Below, in pieces: positions 33,598 to 46,600 of a DNA stretch of 64,000 nucleotides. The position numbers were made by a program, and so were the translations under genes. Location of the stretch: the NCBI GenBank assembly GCA_014706295.1, contig JACSVZ010000001.1, positions 83,202,237 through 83,266,236 of the forward strand, written 5' to 3'. The number at the start of each line of letters is the position of its first letter. The stretch's first letter is position 1. Source of the DNA: Lycocorax pyrrhopterus obiensis (Eukaryota > Chordata > Aves > Passeriformes > Paradisaeidae). Below the pieces are notes generated by a model. That model saw nothing but the letters and a program-made list of their open reading frames with translations, had not been told where the DNA came from and did not search any database.

Positions 33598-36500
33598 CTA
33601 CCTTGTTTGAGTTAAAAAGGGGATTTAAATCAGACCATGACTATAGAGTTCTTTCATAAAGGATATAATTGCATGAGACTGTTGTAAGGTGATGAGAAGT
33701 GTAAGAGAGTATTGGTGTTATTTTAAAAATGGAGAAAAAAAACCCACCAAACAGAAAAAGTGGGGTTTAGCCCTTCAACAGACATCTTAATGAGACTCCA
33801 AGTTAACTCTAAGAATTTCCTTTTCCCTGTGGATCTGAAGTAAAATTACACTTTCTTTTCAAGAATCAAGAATATAAAAACTGCACTGTCACACATTGCT
33901 CAGATACCTGTAAGGACTCTTTCCATCTGCTGCCAAGTTTTCCCTGATGAGTCGCCTTCATAAATCAGCCTCATTTTTCATTTAACTTTTCACCTGTCTG
34001 ATTGTGACAATAAGCTGCATCTCTTTTTATAGCTGCTGCCAGGTGCCACAAAGGTAGAACTGTACCTCTGACTGGGTGGGTAGTATTTTAGGAGTCAGTT
34101 GATGTGACTAAGCCTTCAAGTCCAGGCAATTTATTTCAAAAATCCTGTCATTAATATAAGGAATAAAAAAATAAACATAAGTCAACCAGTGTAGAAATGC
34201 TGAAGAGTAAATTATTTCTTTGAAGACCACAATATTTTAAATAACAATCTATATAAAACAGACCTCAGTCTCCAAAAAACATTTTTAGCAATGATATTTC
34301 AGAAGGAATGTAGAAAGGCATGTGCAAACCTGATCTGCTAGTATCAAACCAGAGCACAGCAGCCTCCTTTTTCAGCACTCCAGGAAAATACCACCCATAC
34401 CAATAACATTAAAAAGAGCAGTTGGTCATAATGTGGTCAAGCTTTCTATACCTTCTGTTGGCAGCAGGGATGAATTCCTTCTCCCATCCCATTCTCCTCC
34501 CCATCCCAATCAGGCCATGAAGCAATCCCACCTTTACCACCAGCTTCCAGACAAAGCGATGCACTTTATCAACTGGCACAACCAACATAATGCACCAGAC
34601 AAGCACCAAAACCACAGCTGGAAAAGACATCTCAGTGCCAGACCCATACACTGTCCACCAGGTCCGAGGATGACTGGATGAACTGCTCAGCTTTCACACA
34701 GATCCGCAGAACTGAGCATTCACTCAGTGGTTAAAGCTCAGACAGACAGAAATCTGAGACACTTGCCTCCTCCACTGCTGAAGCAAGAGGTACTGCTAAC
34801 AAATTCAAACTAATCAAGCTCAGAAATCTAATTAAAAAGACTATAAACAGGTCTCATGCTGTGAAATTAATACGGACTGAGTCTGTCAAGAAGAGCCATG
34901 TTCCCGGTAACCACTCAGCTCAGCTGCACCAGCAGCGCTGTGGTTTCCCAGCAGGAGCAGGTCAGTAGTGGGGAGTTTGGAATGTCAGCCGGAGCTCTAT
35001 GGAATACTGCGTGTTTTGATACGTCCATGCAGTGCCCAGAGCCTCTTTCCATCTGAGGTCAGGCTGATTCCCTGACACATTTCACGAGAAATTCTCTAAT
35101 TTCTGAAATTATTTTGATCTGGTTTTTTTTCAAGGCACACATTTGTATTTTGGGTATTGATTGGAAAATTGTCCAGGAGTTTTTTGAGAGGGCACAGATT
35201 TGCCACTCCCTCCCTTTTATTGCTGCCTGAAGTGTAAATGGCATGAAACCCCAGCCCTCTGAGGAGCAAGACATCCCAGCTTATCTCTGCTCTCAACTCC
35301 TTATCATCTGGCACCCCACAGGCTGGAAGCCTTTTCTGTTATTCCAGTCTATGGTAGAGGATGCATCTTCATTATTGTTTTGACTTTTTATCTGCATTAG
35401 CCCTCTGCAAGCTCAAACTGGCAAGTTCCTTCTGAGTATAAAAATACAGTATATGCATATGCCTATTTTAACACAGAGATTTCTGTAAATATTGGGGTTT
35501 TTTTTTCTCTTTTTCTATTTTTTTTACTTCATTGGATTCATCCTACCTAACATTAGCTGGCAAGATACTTCTATAAATTGTCTTTACAGGTAATAGAGGG
35601 AGATGACAGCTTTTTTCCATCAAAGCACAGATTCCTGTTCAGCCCTTCCTTATTCTCCATGGATTACAGGGAGAGCTGAGGCAGTCAGCTCAGTCTATAT
35701 GCCTGAATCTCAGACTGCTAATGTGAAGTGCATCTCACTCTCTTCCTGGTAAAACTAATCTCAAAAACTGAAAAATCAACACTTACTAAGTTTCTCTTTT
35801 TTTAAGCTAAATTGTATCTCCACTGGGCTTTTTTATTTTCTTTAGTGCAAGTCTAGGGATGCATATAGATAAGGATTCAATTTGGATGAGCTCTTTGCTT
35901 AAGCAGAAGCTTAGGTACCATTCCAACAGAGCCACAAGTACTTGCATAGCTGCAATAGGATGAATATTGTCTCTGTAGCTAGTGCTGATGGAGATCAAGA
36001 ACACCACTGTCTGACTGTTTTTTAAAAACAGGCTGCAACCAAAAAAGTAAAGCAGAGTAGGTTTACTCATTGTTCCTATTAACACCTAATTCTAACCATC
36101 TTCAAAGTAATCATCAAGGTTGAAACAGCAGTTTATGTTCCTTCTACACTTAACAGAGATATTCAGGTATCTCCATGGGACATTTTTCCTGCACTAGTCT
36201 TAGGAAGAGATGAAATGGCCCTCAAACACATTTGCTTTTCTCACTTAGCTGTAGAAGGAGGCACAACAGCTTCTTCAGACAAACTATTAAATTTTTAAGT
36301 AGCTAAAGTTAGATAAGACAAATTTTAGTTGATTTAACTAGTAGGCATAGTCCATCAGTTATACTTTCATTACAAAAGTATTTACTTAGTTCCCTTAGCG
36401 CAGCATCTCAGTAACTGGAATCCATTTAACCATTTAGGACAGACGTCTGAGCAGCAACAAAATGAGAGCTCAGACATCAAACGTGACTGAATGGATTCAG

Positions 36501-36807
36501 TGGCAATAAAACTCAGAAAACCCCTCTGTACAGCAACCAACTCGAGACAGTGACAGAGTCCTAGGGTGCTCAGCATCACAGCAACCTCTCCCCTGTGTTT
36601 CAGCAAGTAAAATTGGGATATTTTCATATCCATGTATTCTACCTAGAAGTGAGAGCACATAAAAGAGCTGATGGTTGGAGCGTGTTGCTCAACGATAACT
36701 TACCTAACACAGAAGTATTGCTGTGTGGAATACTGCACAAAAATACCGAAGAAGTTGCTGCGGTTTCAAGAGACTGGAGAGAAACCTGCTCTTTTTGGGG
36801 AAACTGC

Positions 36808-36819
36808 GACATCTGCTGG
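36808..36819 (-). promoter_or_regulatory. Near-match to CTCF core motif
   Basis: GACATCTGCTGG matches the reverse form of the CTCF core (GCCMYCTRSTGG) at 11 of 12 positions; the second base is A instead of C. It lies in a CpG-enriched patch. One core of this quality can arise by chance, and the flanking positions of the long CTCF motif were not scored. Confidence 0.35.
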
Positions 36820-38776
36820 TTTTTAACGACAAACCTACAAATGCTTCATCGTTACCGATTTCAGAAGAGGTACATGGTGTGAGGGCACAAATGTGACTTC
36901 GGAGAGCCAAATGGTGGTGACAGCATTGCAATGCATCAAGACAGGAGTTGAGTTTTTGGAAACCCAGTGAAGTCATCAAGGCTTAAAAAAAAAATTGAAG
37001 ATCAGCTTCACCAAAAGGCTTCACAAAACATCACAGATCACTGAAGTCTGACAGAATTACTCTCAAGGTGTTGGCAGTCAATATTCAGAAAGAAAGCTTA
37101 TGTTCAATTTCCTGTGTTTCCTGTTGCTCTCCTACAATTGCACACATAAATATAATTTAACACTGCATTCAAAACATAAATTCTTCAATTCTGCACTGAG
37201 AAGCACAAACAAGCACAGGGAGAAGCAACAGAAACCATCCAGTTGCTAGCAATTTTTACTAGCAGATATTTACTAATTAGGAAAACAATATCACAATGCA
37301 CTAAGAGTGCCAGCCCATTCTCAGATGCCTGTTTTTAAATAATTGCTAAAAACAGAAAAATCATGAACGCGATGTTTGAAGATATGTTACTTTTCACAAG
37401 CAAGGGACTATGAGTTTGACATGCTCTGAGTTGCTCTGCAGAGCTCTATTCACGGCTAAACACTTGCACATCTCCCAGCAACTGCTGCTTTATTTCAAAC
37501 GTGCGTGAAGCTCTCTATTCATAAACTGTGTGCACAATCATATTCATACATCACTTTTGAACATTTACAATGAAAGATGGCTCATAAAGACAGGAGGAAG
37601 TTGTATTTTTAAGTATGGAAATTAACACTGAAAATGAAAGTTTTCCCTTGCCATTGAAGGCCAAAAGTTTGGACCCGTTCTTCTTAGCTTAGAATTAAAC
37701 TGAAATAATGTTCAGTGTTTTTATGACTTCCAGATTGCTTTATTATTGAAGTATAATATATCAGGCCAAAAGGAATCAGATACAACCATGGTTGCAGGAG
37801 AACAGATTATTTTCTCATCCATTCAGGATATAGTGAACAAGAAAAGTACGTTTGTCACTGTCAGCAATGTGGCTACAGCTGAGGTCTTTAAGGAGCAGAG
37901 GGCTTTGCTGCAAAATCTGCTACTGTTTAACAGACCTCAGCAGCACTGATTTCTAAACAAGGAAATTAATAGAAGGCTGAAAAGAATTAAATGCCTCCAA
38001 CTGTATTTTTCAAGCATTCCAATAAATTCACGAGCATATTCTTGACACAGACCAGATAAAACTTAAAATTGACAGTCACAGACTGCCATCACCTGAGACA
38101 CCAAAACAGATTTTTCTCCACATCCTTGTCATCAGCTTGTTTTAAAAAAATCCCAACAACAGGAGGAGAAAATAAGAAAGACTAGAGAAAAAAAACTTTT
38201 CAAAATGTCAGTACCCAGAATTATGCCCAGATGTTCAATAGGAAACCAGTCACTGGAAACGTGGAGCTGGCATCATTGTATTGTGATGCACAGCAGAAAG
38301 AACACTTCCAAGGCAGAACTGGCAAAGGACCAGCATCTGCTACCTGCTAATTAACACTTTAAACACAGCATTGCAGGTGGCTGAAACAGAACAATGGAAA
38401 CCCGAAGCGTACTGGCACACCAAACCTCGCTCCGCTGGGAGGGATCTTGCTCCCTCCCTTCCTGCTGCAGAATCCATTCCAGAACCGCCTGCAGTCTTCT
38501 GCATTTGTCTGCTTCTTCATTGCCTTGACAGCCAGTATTATAGTTATTTAGATGTTGTGTAACTGTGTTACTTAATGTTTGCACAGTGCTTTGAATATGT
38601 GAATTGCTATCCAGCTATTCAGTGTTATTATTTCCATTAGGATGAACCATAAAAGCATATCGAAAAAGACGGTGCTTAAGCTGAACAACCTCCTTTAAAG
38701 AGGAACAGCAAATACATCAGTTCTTGTCAAGATGTTCCCCTACCCAAATATTTGAAATTATGTCTGCATTTGCAAT

Positions 38777-38790
38777 ACACACACACACAC
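38777..38790. repeat. (AC)7 microsatellite
   Basis: Seven perfect AC units, followed by interrupted ATACCTGTACATACACATG. Confidence 0.95.
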
Positions 38791-39324
38791 ATACCTGTAC
38801 ATACACATGATTTTATTTCAAAGATCATTATATCGGTTTAACTAGTCCTTGGGTTTATTACTATCAAAGAGAAAACATAAAATATGAATATAATAATAAT
38901 TTGGTTAAGTTAAAATTTAATAGCATGTCTTAATGACAATATAATGAAAACTAACCTTGAAAATCAAAGTTAATGACATCCTCTGATGTTGCTCTAACTG
39001 TCTCAACTTTGTATCTTGTACAGGTCAGACTAGTTTTATCGACTCAGAGAAATTAAGCAGAAAATTTGTACATTGTACAAATGTAATTTTACTACTGACA
39101 GTTTAACGACATAAATTGTAATATGTATACTGGAACCAAAGCAAAATGATTTTTCTAATTCCAGGATAACTATTAAGAAGAGTCATGCCTCTCAGTTTAA
39201 AACTAAGCGTATGATGAATTGTACCAGTATGACTACAATAGTATAGCTTGATAATTTATGGTAGCTTAACTTTCTATGTCAAGACTTTTGTGGGTTTGAA
39301 AATCTTCCTAGTCAATCAATTGAG

Positions 39325-39345
39325 AAAAAAAAAAAAAAAAAAAAA
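39325..39345. repeat. Poly-A run (21)
   Basis: Twenty-one consecutive A residues. There is no AATAAA within 30 bases upstream and no recognisable retroposed body, so this is treated as a simple repeat. Confidence 0.95.
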
Positions 39346-42204
39346 CACCAACATGAAAACCAATCAGTTTTCCAGCCATAGGGGCATAGATAATTCCAAT
39401 CCTCCTGGAGATTTTATCTCCGAGAGAAAGACTAGCTAGACTACAGTTTCCTAACTTAAAAGTAATCAGGATGAAATTAATTGAAAAGACACTCCAAAGA
39501 AGACTGGTAAGAGTTGTGGTGGATATAAAAGCATCTATGTTTGCACAGAGGGTTTTTTTATAATGCACGGAAAAAAAGAACAAACCTACTTGTTAGGAGC
39601 CAGTCTATTTCTTACAGCTATAGCTTTTCATCTAACAAGAATTATCCCTCTCTTTACAATGCATGCTCCATTTAAAAAGATTGATAGATTAATATTACTG
39701 AAGTGATAGCTTCAAAGAACGTGTCACATCTGATGACAAGGTATGCTTTCTTCAAAGATGAAATCAAATGAAACATTTACTTTTTAACACACAATCTGAG
39801 GGTCTCCGTTCACATTTGTTGGTTCAGAGGAAGTCTGGAAGTTCCCATAGCATGAGCATGCTAATGATGCTAATGGATTGCCAGGCAAGCTGGAGGTTGT
39901 GAAAAAAAGTTGGGTTTCATTAGTATTTAGTCCTTTTTTTTGGACTATAGGCTTAGAGAATTAAGCAATGCTTGAGAAAAAGGATTGATCTGAGACTTGT
40001 GCAGATGTCTCTATCCTTCTGAAGCAGTCACTAAAGTCTCTGTTACAGCTGAAAAAGGAAAATGGGCACTTTTAGAGATCATTTATCCCGATCTAGATTG
40101 TAAAATGGAACAGACAGACCTCCATATTGGGAGACTCGAATGAATAGTAAAATTATGAGACAAATAGATTCCACATTGGCTCCAATACTGTAATCAGTAA
40201 TTAATTGCCATAATTGGGTGTCTAGAAGAGAAAACAAAATATCTTGAACATTTTTGTGTTGTCTTCCTCCCACTGCCTCAGTTAATAGAAAGAACAACCT
40301 TAGAAGAGGAAAGGCAGAGACCTAAAATCTCTACATGAGGCTGTCTTGATGGTTGAAGATTTGTTCAGGAAATAGAAGCTGCAGTTTAATATCCCATCCC
40401 TATTCTTGCCCAGCTGTCCTCACTTAGCTACTTCGCACTTCCCTAGGCCAAGAACCCTTGGGAAACATCCAGGAGAACAGAATGGCTTCTCCTCTCTCTT
40501 AATTTTGGAAGAAAATAGGGAAAAAATGCCCCTAAAGGTCAAAGCAAAAAAATTTAAAAAAAAACCCAAACCCAAACAAATATAAAAGAGCTCTGTAATG
40601 AGCAGGATCTTCAGATTTGCTCCTCCAGCCTCGCCTCTGTAGCTTCCCTTCATCAGACCAGTGAGATGTGTGGTACATAAACACCATTGCTGCCTCTGTC
40701 CTAGCATCCTTTCAGCCTCCGTTTGGACCCTCTCCCCAGATTCCATTTCTCTCTGTTTGTTAGAGATGTTCATTTAACACAACCGGAATGAAATACAGAG
40801 TGAATCAAGCCTGTGTCACTATGAGGCTATTTCCAGCCACCATTTTCACTCAGCTTGTTCCCTCTGCTTCCTGGACCTCACCATGTGTTTCTTCCCTAAT
40901 CATTCTGTTGGCTCTGGGCATGCACTGGCTCTCACAAGCGATGTCCATATTGTTAAACAAATGAGTAGAGTAGGGAAAACTCAAACCCTGGACCTGTAAA
41001 CATCCACATCACTTTTTACTTATTCCTGATTCTTATCCTCCTTTCAGCAGCAGTGTAGATGTCAGTACAGTGACCGTGAAATCCTTACTATGATAGTAGA
41101 GATTGCTTCATAAGCTCTGCCTGAACAAATATTCAATGATGCTGCTCCGTGCAGGCAGCTCTGAAGAGCTCATCCTTCCTTGCAGAGCCTTACACTTTCA
41201 CTTCAAAATGAAACCCCTGGCAGCCTTGCACATCTGCCTGAAGATCTCTGCACAACACAGAGTACAGTGTGGTTTCTCCCATGGCTGAAGGTCACGTCTC
41301 AATCAGTTAAGAAAGAGCCTGTATGTTCTTCCAGATGCTTTTCATGCACAATTTCAAATGGGCTGAGGTAACCTCTGTGTTTTCCTTAGACTAAATACTC
41401 TGAAACAGCCATAAGGTGTTGAAATTCAAGTCATATCTTCCATCAAAGAGATGACTTCACTGTGCTCAGAAACACTGTCTGGGGACAGCCAAAAAGGAGA
41501 ATTATTTCACTGGTCTCCTGGCACCTTTAAGAAGACTAATGAATCCATCATGGGAAGGTCAGAAAAGGCAGCACCACGTCACTTCCAAGTCACTGCCACA
41601 GGAACACAGGACTCATTTTAATCTCGAAACTTCTCCTTCAGGCTTTCAATTCAGCAAGCAGCTGACTTTGGCAGGAACCATGCAAGAGAGGCTTGGGCTG
41701 AAATAATTTAGCTATATGGAAGGGTGGAGCAAAGCTGGTGGAGGGAGAGATGGAGAGAGAAGCTGTAGTACATATAAAGTCACAGACTTTTCCTCCCCAC
41801 CTGTGATGGGAGAAAGTTAGAAGGCACATCCTTATTGCAGAGAGAGTTCCTCTGAGAACAGATAATCAGAGAAAGCTGTCATTTATCAAGTCACTCTGGC
41901 TGTCACTGTACTGCTATTAACTCTGACTCAGTTCTAGCATTTCTGCATCAAATGGTATTAACACCAGCCTCGTGGAAATTATTATTTCTTTGTTATATCA
42001 AAAAGTTATGAAATACGTGTTATTCCTTTTATCTAAATAGTTTCTGCTATTCGATTTAGAAGCAAGCAGGAAAAAAAGGAAGCAGGAGAAAGAGTTCTGA
42101 GAGCACAGAACTGAAAGTGCAAATGTTTATTGTAGAGAGATGCTTATGCAGAATGGGCAGGTATGAAAAAAAGGTGTCCTTTATGAAAGAGCACTGATGG
42201 TCAA

Positions 42205-42289
42205 GCTGAAGATGCCCTTTTGCAGAGGGGTTGGACTAGATGACCTTTAAAGGTCCCTTCCATCCCAAGCTATGCAAGTATTCTGTGAT
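42205..42289 (+). mobile_element. CR1 LINE 3' tail
   Basis: AAGATGCCCTTTTGCAGAGGGGTTGGACTAGATGACCTTTAAAGGTCCCTTCCATCCCAAGC, ending TATTCTGTGAT. This is the CR1 3' UTR with only about 85 bp retained. The sequence is well preserved, so this may be a relatively recent but very short 5'-truncated insertion. Confidence 0.92.
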
Positions 42290-44081
42290 CAGTTGGGTGG
42301 TTCTGAGGCAACCCTGAGGTGGCACATTCTGCAAAGCCAATTTCACTTTTAAGGCAAAATGAAGGAATGGTGTCCAATCACCCTTTTCTACAAGACGTCA
42401 CTAAGGAGGGTTGTGCATGTGCTTTCAGAGTAGAGAAATGTTCTCAACAGCAATATCCAACATTTTGGGGCTCAGTAAAGTGAAATACATTTTGCACTAG
42501 GTAACAGTAGGACTGGAAAAAATATACCCATTTCTTCTCAGCATGCCTGCATGAGTTGAAGCATAAGATAGATTCTGCCTCGTTTCCTAAGCTGCAATGT
42601 ACATTAAAACTGTTTAGATGTCATCAGTAACTAATATAAATTATAAGTCAGTGATTGCCACAGAGAGCTTTAAAATTTTAACTCGTAAGACAGAGTATCT
42701 CAGCAATTAGCCTACAAATTTTGTAGTGAAGAATCAGCCAGGTATTCTTCCACCTACTGGTGAGTTTAAGGTCCAAAGAACACTGTGAAGGATGTTGGGG
42801 CTTTCTAGTATGGCAGAGTCAAAATTCAGCTTGTTGAATGACAGCTCTGCAAGCTGTTTTTTACACTAGCTCTGCAGGTGAAAGTCATTTGGAAGATATG
42901 CATCAGCCAATCTCTTACCTGTGTATACTGCTGCTCAAAATGTCTCACTGAGGTTACTGTTCTTCACTTATTTCCGGTTCTTATTCCCCCACCCTAGTAC
43001 CTCCACTTCAACCCTGTCTATCAGCTACAAGAACCAGAGATTTTCAAATTCCAAAGTGCATCAGAAAGCTGCAATTGTGCAGAGATGTCTAGGACTTCTG
43101 CCAGTGCAAAAGAAATCAGATTCTGTTTGAATAGCTGCTGGAGGACCAATACAGTCCTTTATCACATAGAAATGCACTAAGCTCTCTCCTGGCAGCCCTC
43201 TGGTTTGCATTCTATGTTGCATGATTAGTCTTGTCTTCTGGAAACACTCAGAAAGCAACAAGAGTGAATTCCACACTATCCAAAGGAATTTTACAGACAA
43301 ACAATTGACCTGTTTTTAGTGAGGATGGCATGGAGCTTCACATCCCACCAGATATGTGGTTGTCAGTAGGTCTGAGCAAGAGGGCAGCTGCAGTCTTTTT
43401 CTTTGGACCTGGCACACCATGTCCTCTCTGAGAGCCCTGCTCCTTTGCCCCTGAAAGAAATAATTTCACTTCTGTCAGATAGTTATGATGAGAAAATCAT
43501 TAGGAATATTGTGGTTGTTTCACCACATATTTGGTTTTTGTGGGATATTTTCAGATGGAGGGAAAAACATGGCTTAACACAGAACTTGTAAAGGAAGGTT
43601 ATATAACCTTCCCACGTACATAACAGTTCATTTTATCTATTTTCAGGCTTAAGAGAAATACTTTTGTTCCTTATCATTCGTGTCTCTGTATAAATTTGTC
43701 AGTGGGAATGTGAGTGTCACTCACTCAAAGGCAGAACTATCTCAAGGAATATTTTGCAAATGTTACATCCCTGAATAGATAAGTACCTGACAACCCCCCA
43801 CCCTTAGAGAGGTCACTCGCTGTGTAGAAGCAGAGACAGCTTCCAATGCAATCAGTTGTCTAAGGCCTTTTCTAGAAATAAATCTCACAGAGCCCTGACA
43901 ATGCTTGGTGCTGTACAGCTGAGGCCTAAGATGTGGTCTCTGTCTAAAAACATTAAGGAACCTTGAGAGAAAAGTTGTGTTCAACACTTAATGCTTCATA
44001 GTTCCAGACAATCTCTGGCTCTATGGTGTATTTTCATATTTCATTTTGAATGTATTTAATTTATTTTATGGCTGCTGCTTG

Positions 44082-44174
44082 GTATATGTGTGTATGCACA
44101 TATATAGATATATATGCATACATTTATATATATATGTGTGTGTGTGTACGTGTGTGTGTATATAGTGTGTGTTG
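44082..44174. repeat. Compound (TG)n/(TA)n microsatellite
   Basis: Alternating purine-pyrimidine sequence: TATATGTGTGTATGCACATATATAG, then TATATATATATG, (TG)7 TACG (TG)5 and TATATAGTGTGTGTTG. Interruptions show it is compound. It has Z-DNA and cruciform potential and is likely length-polymorphic. Confidence 0.95.
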
Positions 44175-45844
44175 ATACTGACTACTTACTTGCTGAGAAT
44201 CCTTCCTGACCATGTTATGATTTTAGCAAAGACTATGAAAGAAAGACAAAAAGACTGAGTCACAAAATCTCAGGTCAAAGAATTTGCTTTTGTAGAATTA
44301 AAGGGCAGGGAGTAGATTATCATGACAACTGGAAACAGAATTAAAAATAAAATAGAAAGAAAAGGATGGAAAATTAGATTTTTGGGCTAAATATGTTGTT
44401 TCCTTTTCTTTAAAGGCTACCAGAGAAGTTCACAAGATAGATGGTTTATATTTCAGACAGTAATACTTTCTACAGTCTCTCCAAAACATACCTCTATCCC
44501 AAAGTGTACCTGTTCTCCCTCTATTATCCTAATATGAAACAAAATTAATTCTGAGTACATGAGTAGAAAATTACTGTAGTGAAAATCTCCAGTGACAGTA
44601 AAATAGCAACCTTTAAGTGCCTCAACATAGTGAACTCAACACTTCCATTTTCTCACAGATTTGAATTGTTCTCTTTGCTATTATTTGTGTTAAAAGAGCT
44701 TCATGGTCATTTTTCAAGGCAAAAAATGGGTCCATGAGCACTGTTAGTCCATAACCCCAACATGGAAACATTGAAAGAGATTTCTGAAACAGCCAAGTGC
44801 CTGCTCAAGGAGCTAGGAGAATTAAGACCATAATCCAGGGTGCAGATGATTCTCAATTCTAATAAAGGTGTAATTTCCATGTTCCTTTCTCCTCTGGTGA
44901 TCTTAAAACATTTTTAAGGGGGGAGTGCCATCCCCCTCTCTACCTTTTATACATCTGGCTACGGTTTGGGGCAGTTTTGCAGAAAGCCAGTCTGCCTGTT
45001 TCTATATTTCCATGTACTTTTCTGATAATTTAAGGGAGGGGAACAACACTTTCTGTGTCTTATTCTGGTCCGCATCTCCAGTTACAACCCAAGCATCCAG
45101 AAAGAGAAAACTGTTGGTATAGTTAAACTGCATGCAGCAGTAGACTGGAACTAGCTCCACTAGAAAGATACTCCAGTGAAATTCCTTACTCCCAAATTAC
45201 TCCTTTGCCCAGAACTGATTTACATAAAATTAGAAAATAATCTGGGGAGAGACTTCATAAACATTGTGGTTAAAAAGTTTTATCTTCACTAATGGTGAAT
45301 TCAAAACTTTAAGTAATATTTGGCTTATATATTTGATAAGAGCTGTAATGGAAGGACCTTTCGCAAAATATATTTGAATAACAAAGAGAGAAATGAGGCA
45401 TTTACAGGGCAAACAGTAATACACATTGTTCACTGTACTTACTGTATTTTAACATTTTCTGTCATTGATTGTAAAACTCACAGTAACAGGGCTGTTTCGA
45501 CAGTTGAACTTTACTCAATGACTTTGTCAACTTCATTGTCTTTCAGCATTATTCAAATATTCTCAATTAATTTTAGAGTAATGAGAATTTTGGAAAGCAA
45601 AGATTGTAGTGAATATTTGATGAAGTAATGGTATGTCAACAGTCTAAGCATGGCTTGATTATGGAAATGAAATTTGTGTAGGGAATTAAACTATTAAAGC
45701 AGAAAATGTCTAATTAAATGGAAACCATGCATTAAACTTCACTTATTCTCTACACAAGAATTCTTTTTCAAGTTCTATTTAAGTAGTATTATACAGCAAC
45801 ATATAATTAAAAATCTAATACAAACTTCAAATCATAAAAGGCAT

Positions 45845-45884
45845 CCCACTTTTAACAGGAAACAGCGGCCCACTTTTAACAGGA
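45845..45884. repeat. Short direct duplication, 24-bp period
   Basis: CCCACTTTTAACAGGA occurs perfectly at 45845-45860 and 45869-45884, separated by AACAGCGG. Confidence 0.95.
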
Positions 45885-46360
45885 GAAAACAGCTTATGTG
45901 AGTGATTTCCATTAACTGAAACAAGTATTTTCACTATCAAAATGTATTTGGTGTTTTGTGTTCAGTATACAGAACATGGAACTGATTTCAAGGACAAAGT
46001 AAAAACAATAAGAAAATGCATTCAAAAGTGTATGAAGTATTCACACATCTTCTAGAAAGTAGAGGAAATGCTCTCAGCTCCTGAATGTTTCATAAACACT
46101 AGTGTGCATATTCATATTTCATAAAGTTTATACCCAAAAGCTCATCATCTGCTTATTTACTGAATGTCACTCTCTCAGTTAACACATTTCAATAATTCAG
46201 TCCCAAATCAGAAACAATTGCACATGATTTGCATTTACAAAAGATCATGAATAGAAGAAAGTCAGTCTGCAGACAGCGCAGGGACTCACGGCAATGCTTG
46301 CCAGCCCCTACTGCCAGTGACAGAGATAACAGATTGGTCACCTTATTTTCCAGCAGAAGA

Positions 46361-46600
46361 TCATAGAATCACAGAATTGTAGGATCATACAATCCTAGAA
46401 TGGTTTGGGTTGCAAGGGACCTTAAAAATCATCTCCTTCCAACACCCCTGACATGGGCAGGGACACCTTTCACTAGACCAGGTTGTTTGTAGCCCCATCC
46501 AGCCTGGCCTTGCACATTTCCTGGGAAGGGGCATCCTTAACTTCTCTGGGCAACCTGTGCCAGTGCCTCACCATACTCTGATGGATTCTTCCTGATAGGC
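46361..46600 (-). mobile_element. CR1 LINE 3' end with expanded tail repeats, antisense
   Basis: The low end shows several degenerate copies of the CR1 terminal octamer (TCATAGAATCACAGAATTGTAGGATCATACAATCCTAGAATGG), more than the usual two. Next come GGGTTGCAAGGGACCTTAAAAATCATC and then ORF2 codons on the minus strand (VRHWHRLPREVKDAPSQEM, ARLDGATNNLV). Similarity fades near 46600. The last ORF2 residues are still in frame. The copy is 5'-truncated and inactive. Confidence 0.93.

Larger units (their letters stand above)
33598..42204. other. Long unique region (8.6 kb), no gene recognised
   Basis: No interspersed repeat is recognised. It contains a CpG-enriched stretch at about 36375-36890 with a near-CTCF core (36808-36819) and a 92-codon open segment behind an acceptor-like site. 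It also holds an (AC)7 microsatellite (38777-38790), a palindrome ATTTGTAC-ATT-GTACAAAT (39064-39082), an A21 run (39325-39345) and an A/C-rich run with CCCAAA units (about 40551-40578). A minus frame at 34409-34651 encodes a hydrophobic stretch (FPAVVLVLVWCIMLVVPV) but has no recognisable family. No gene is supported. Confidence 0.5.
42290..46360. other. Unique region with a TG/TA microsatellite
   Basis: No gene or LINE is recognised. The complex TG/TA repeat is at 44082-44174. A 24-bp-period partial duplication (CCCACTTTTAACAGGA) lies at 45845-45860 and 45869-45884. Frames are all short and featureless. Confidence 0.55.

Noticed and set aside
33020..33610. 196-codon open frame, the longest in the window, with a second one on the opposite strand
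   Set aside because: It lies wholly inside the ERV LTR and is produced by its GC-rich repeat array. LTR sequence does not normally encode protein.
34409..34651. Minus frame with an 18-residue hydrophobic run
   Set aside because: A single hydrophobic run in an 80-codon frame is not evidence of a membrane protein, and no signal, domain or splice context supports it.
39064..39082. ATTTGTAC-ATT-GTACAAAT palindrome as a hormone-receptor site
   Set aside because: It does not fit the AGAACA half-site. Short AT-rich palindromes of this size are expected by chance.
39325..39345. A21 run as the tail of a processed pseudogene
   Set aside because: No AATAAA shortly upstream, no coding similarity and no flanking target duplication seen.
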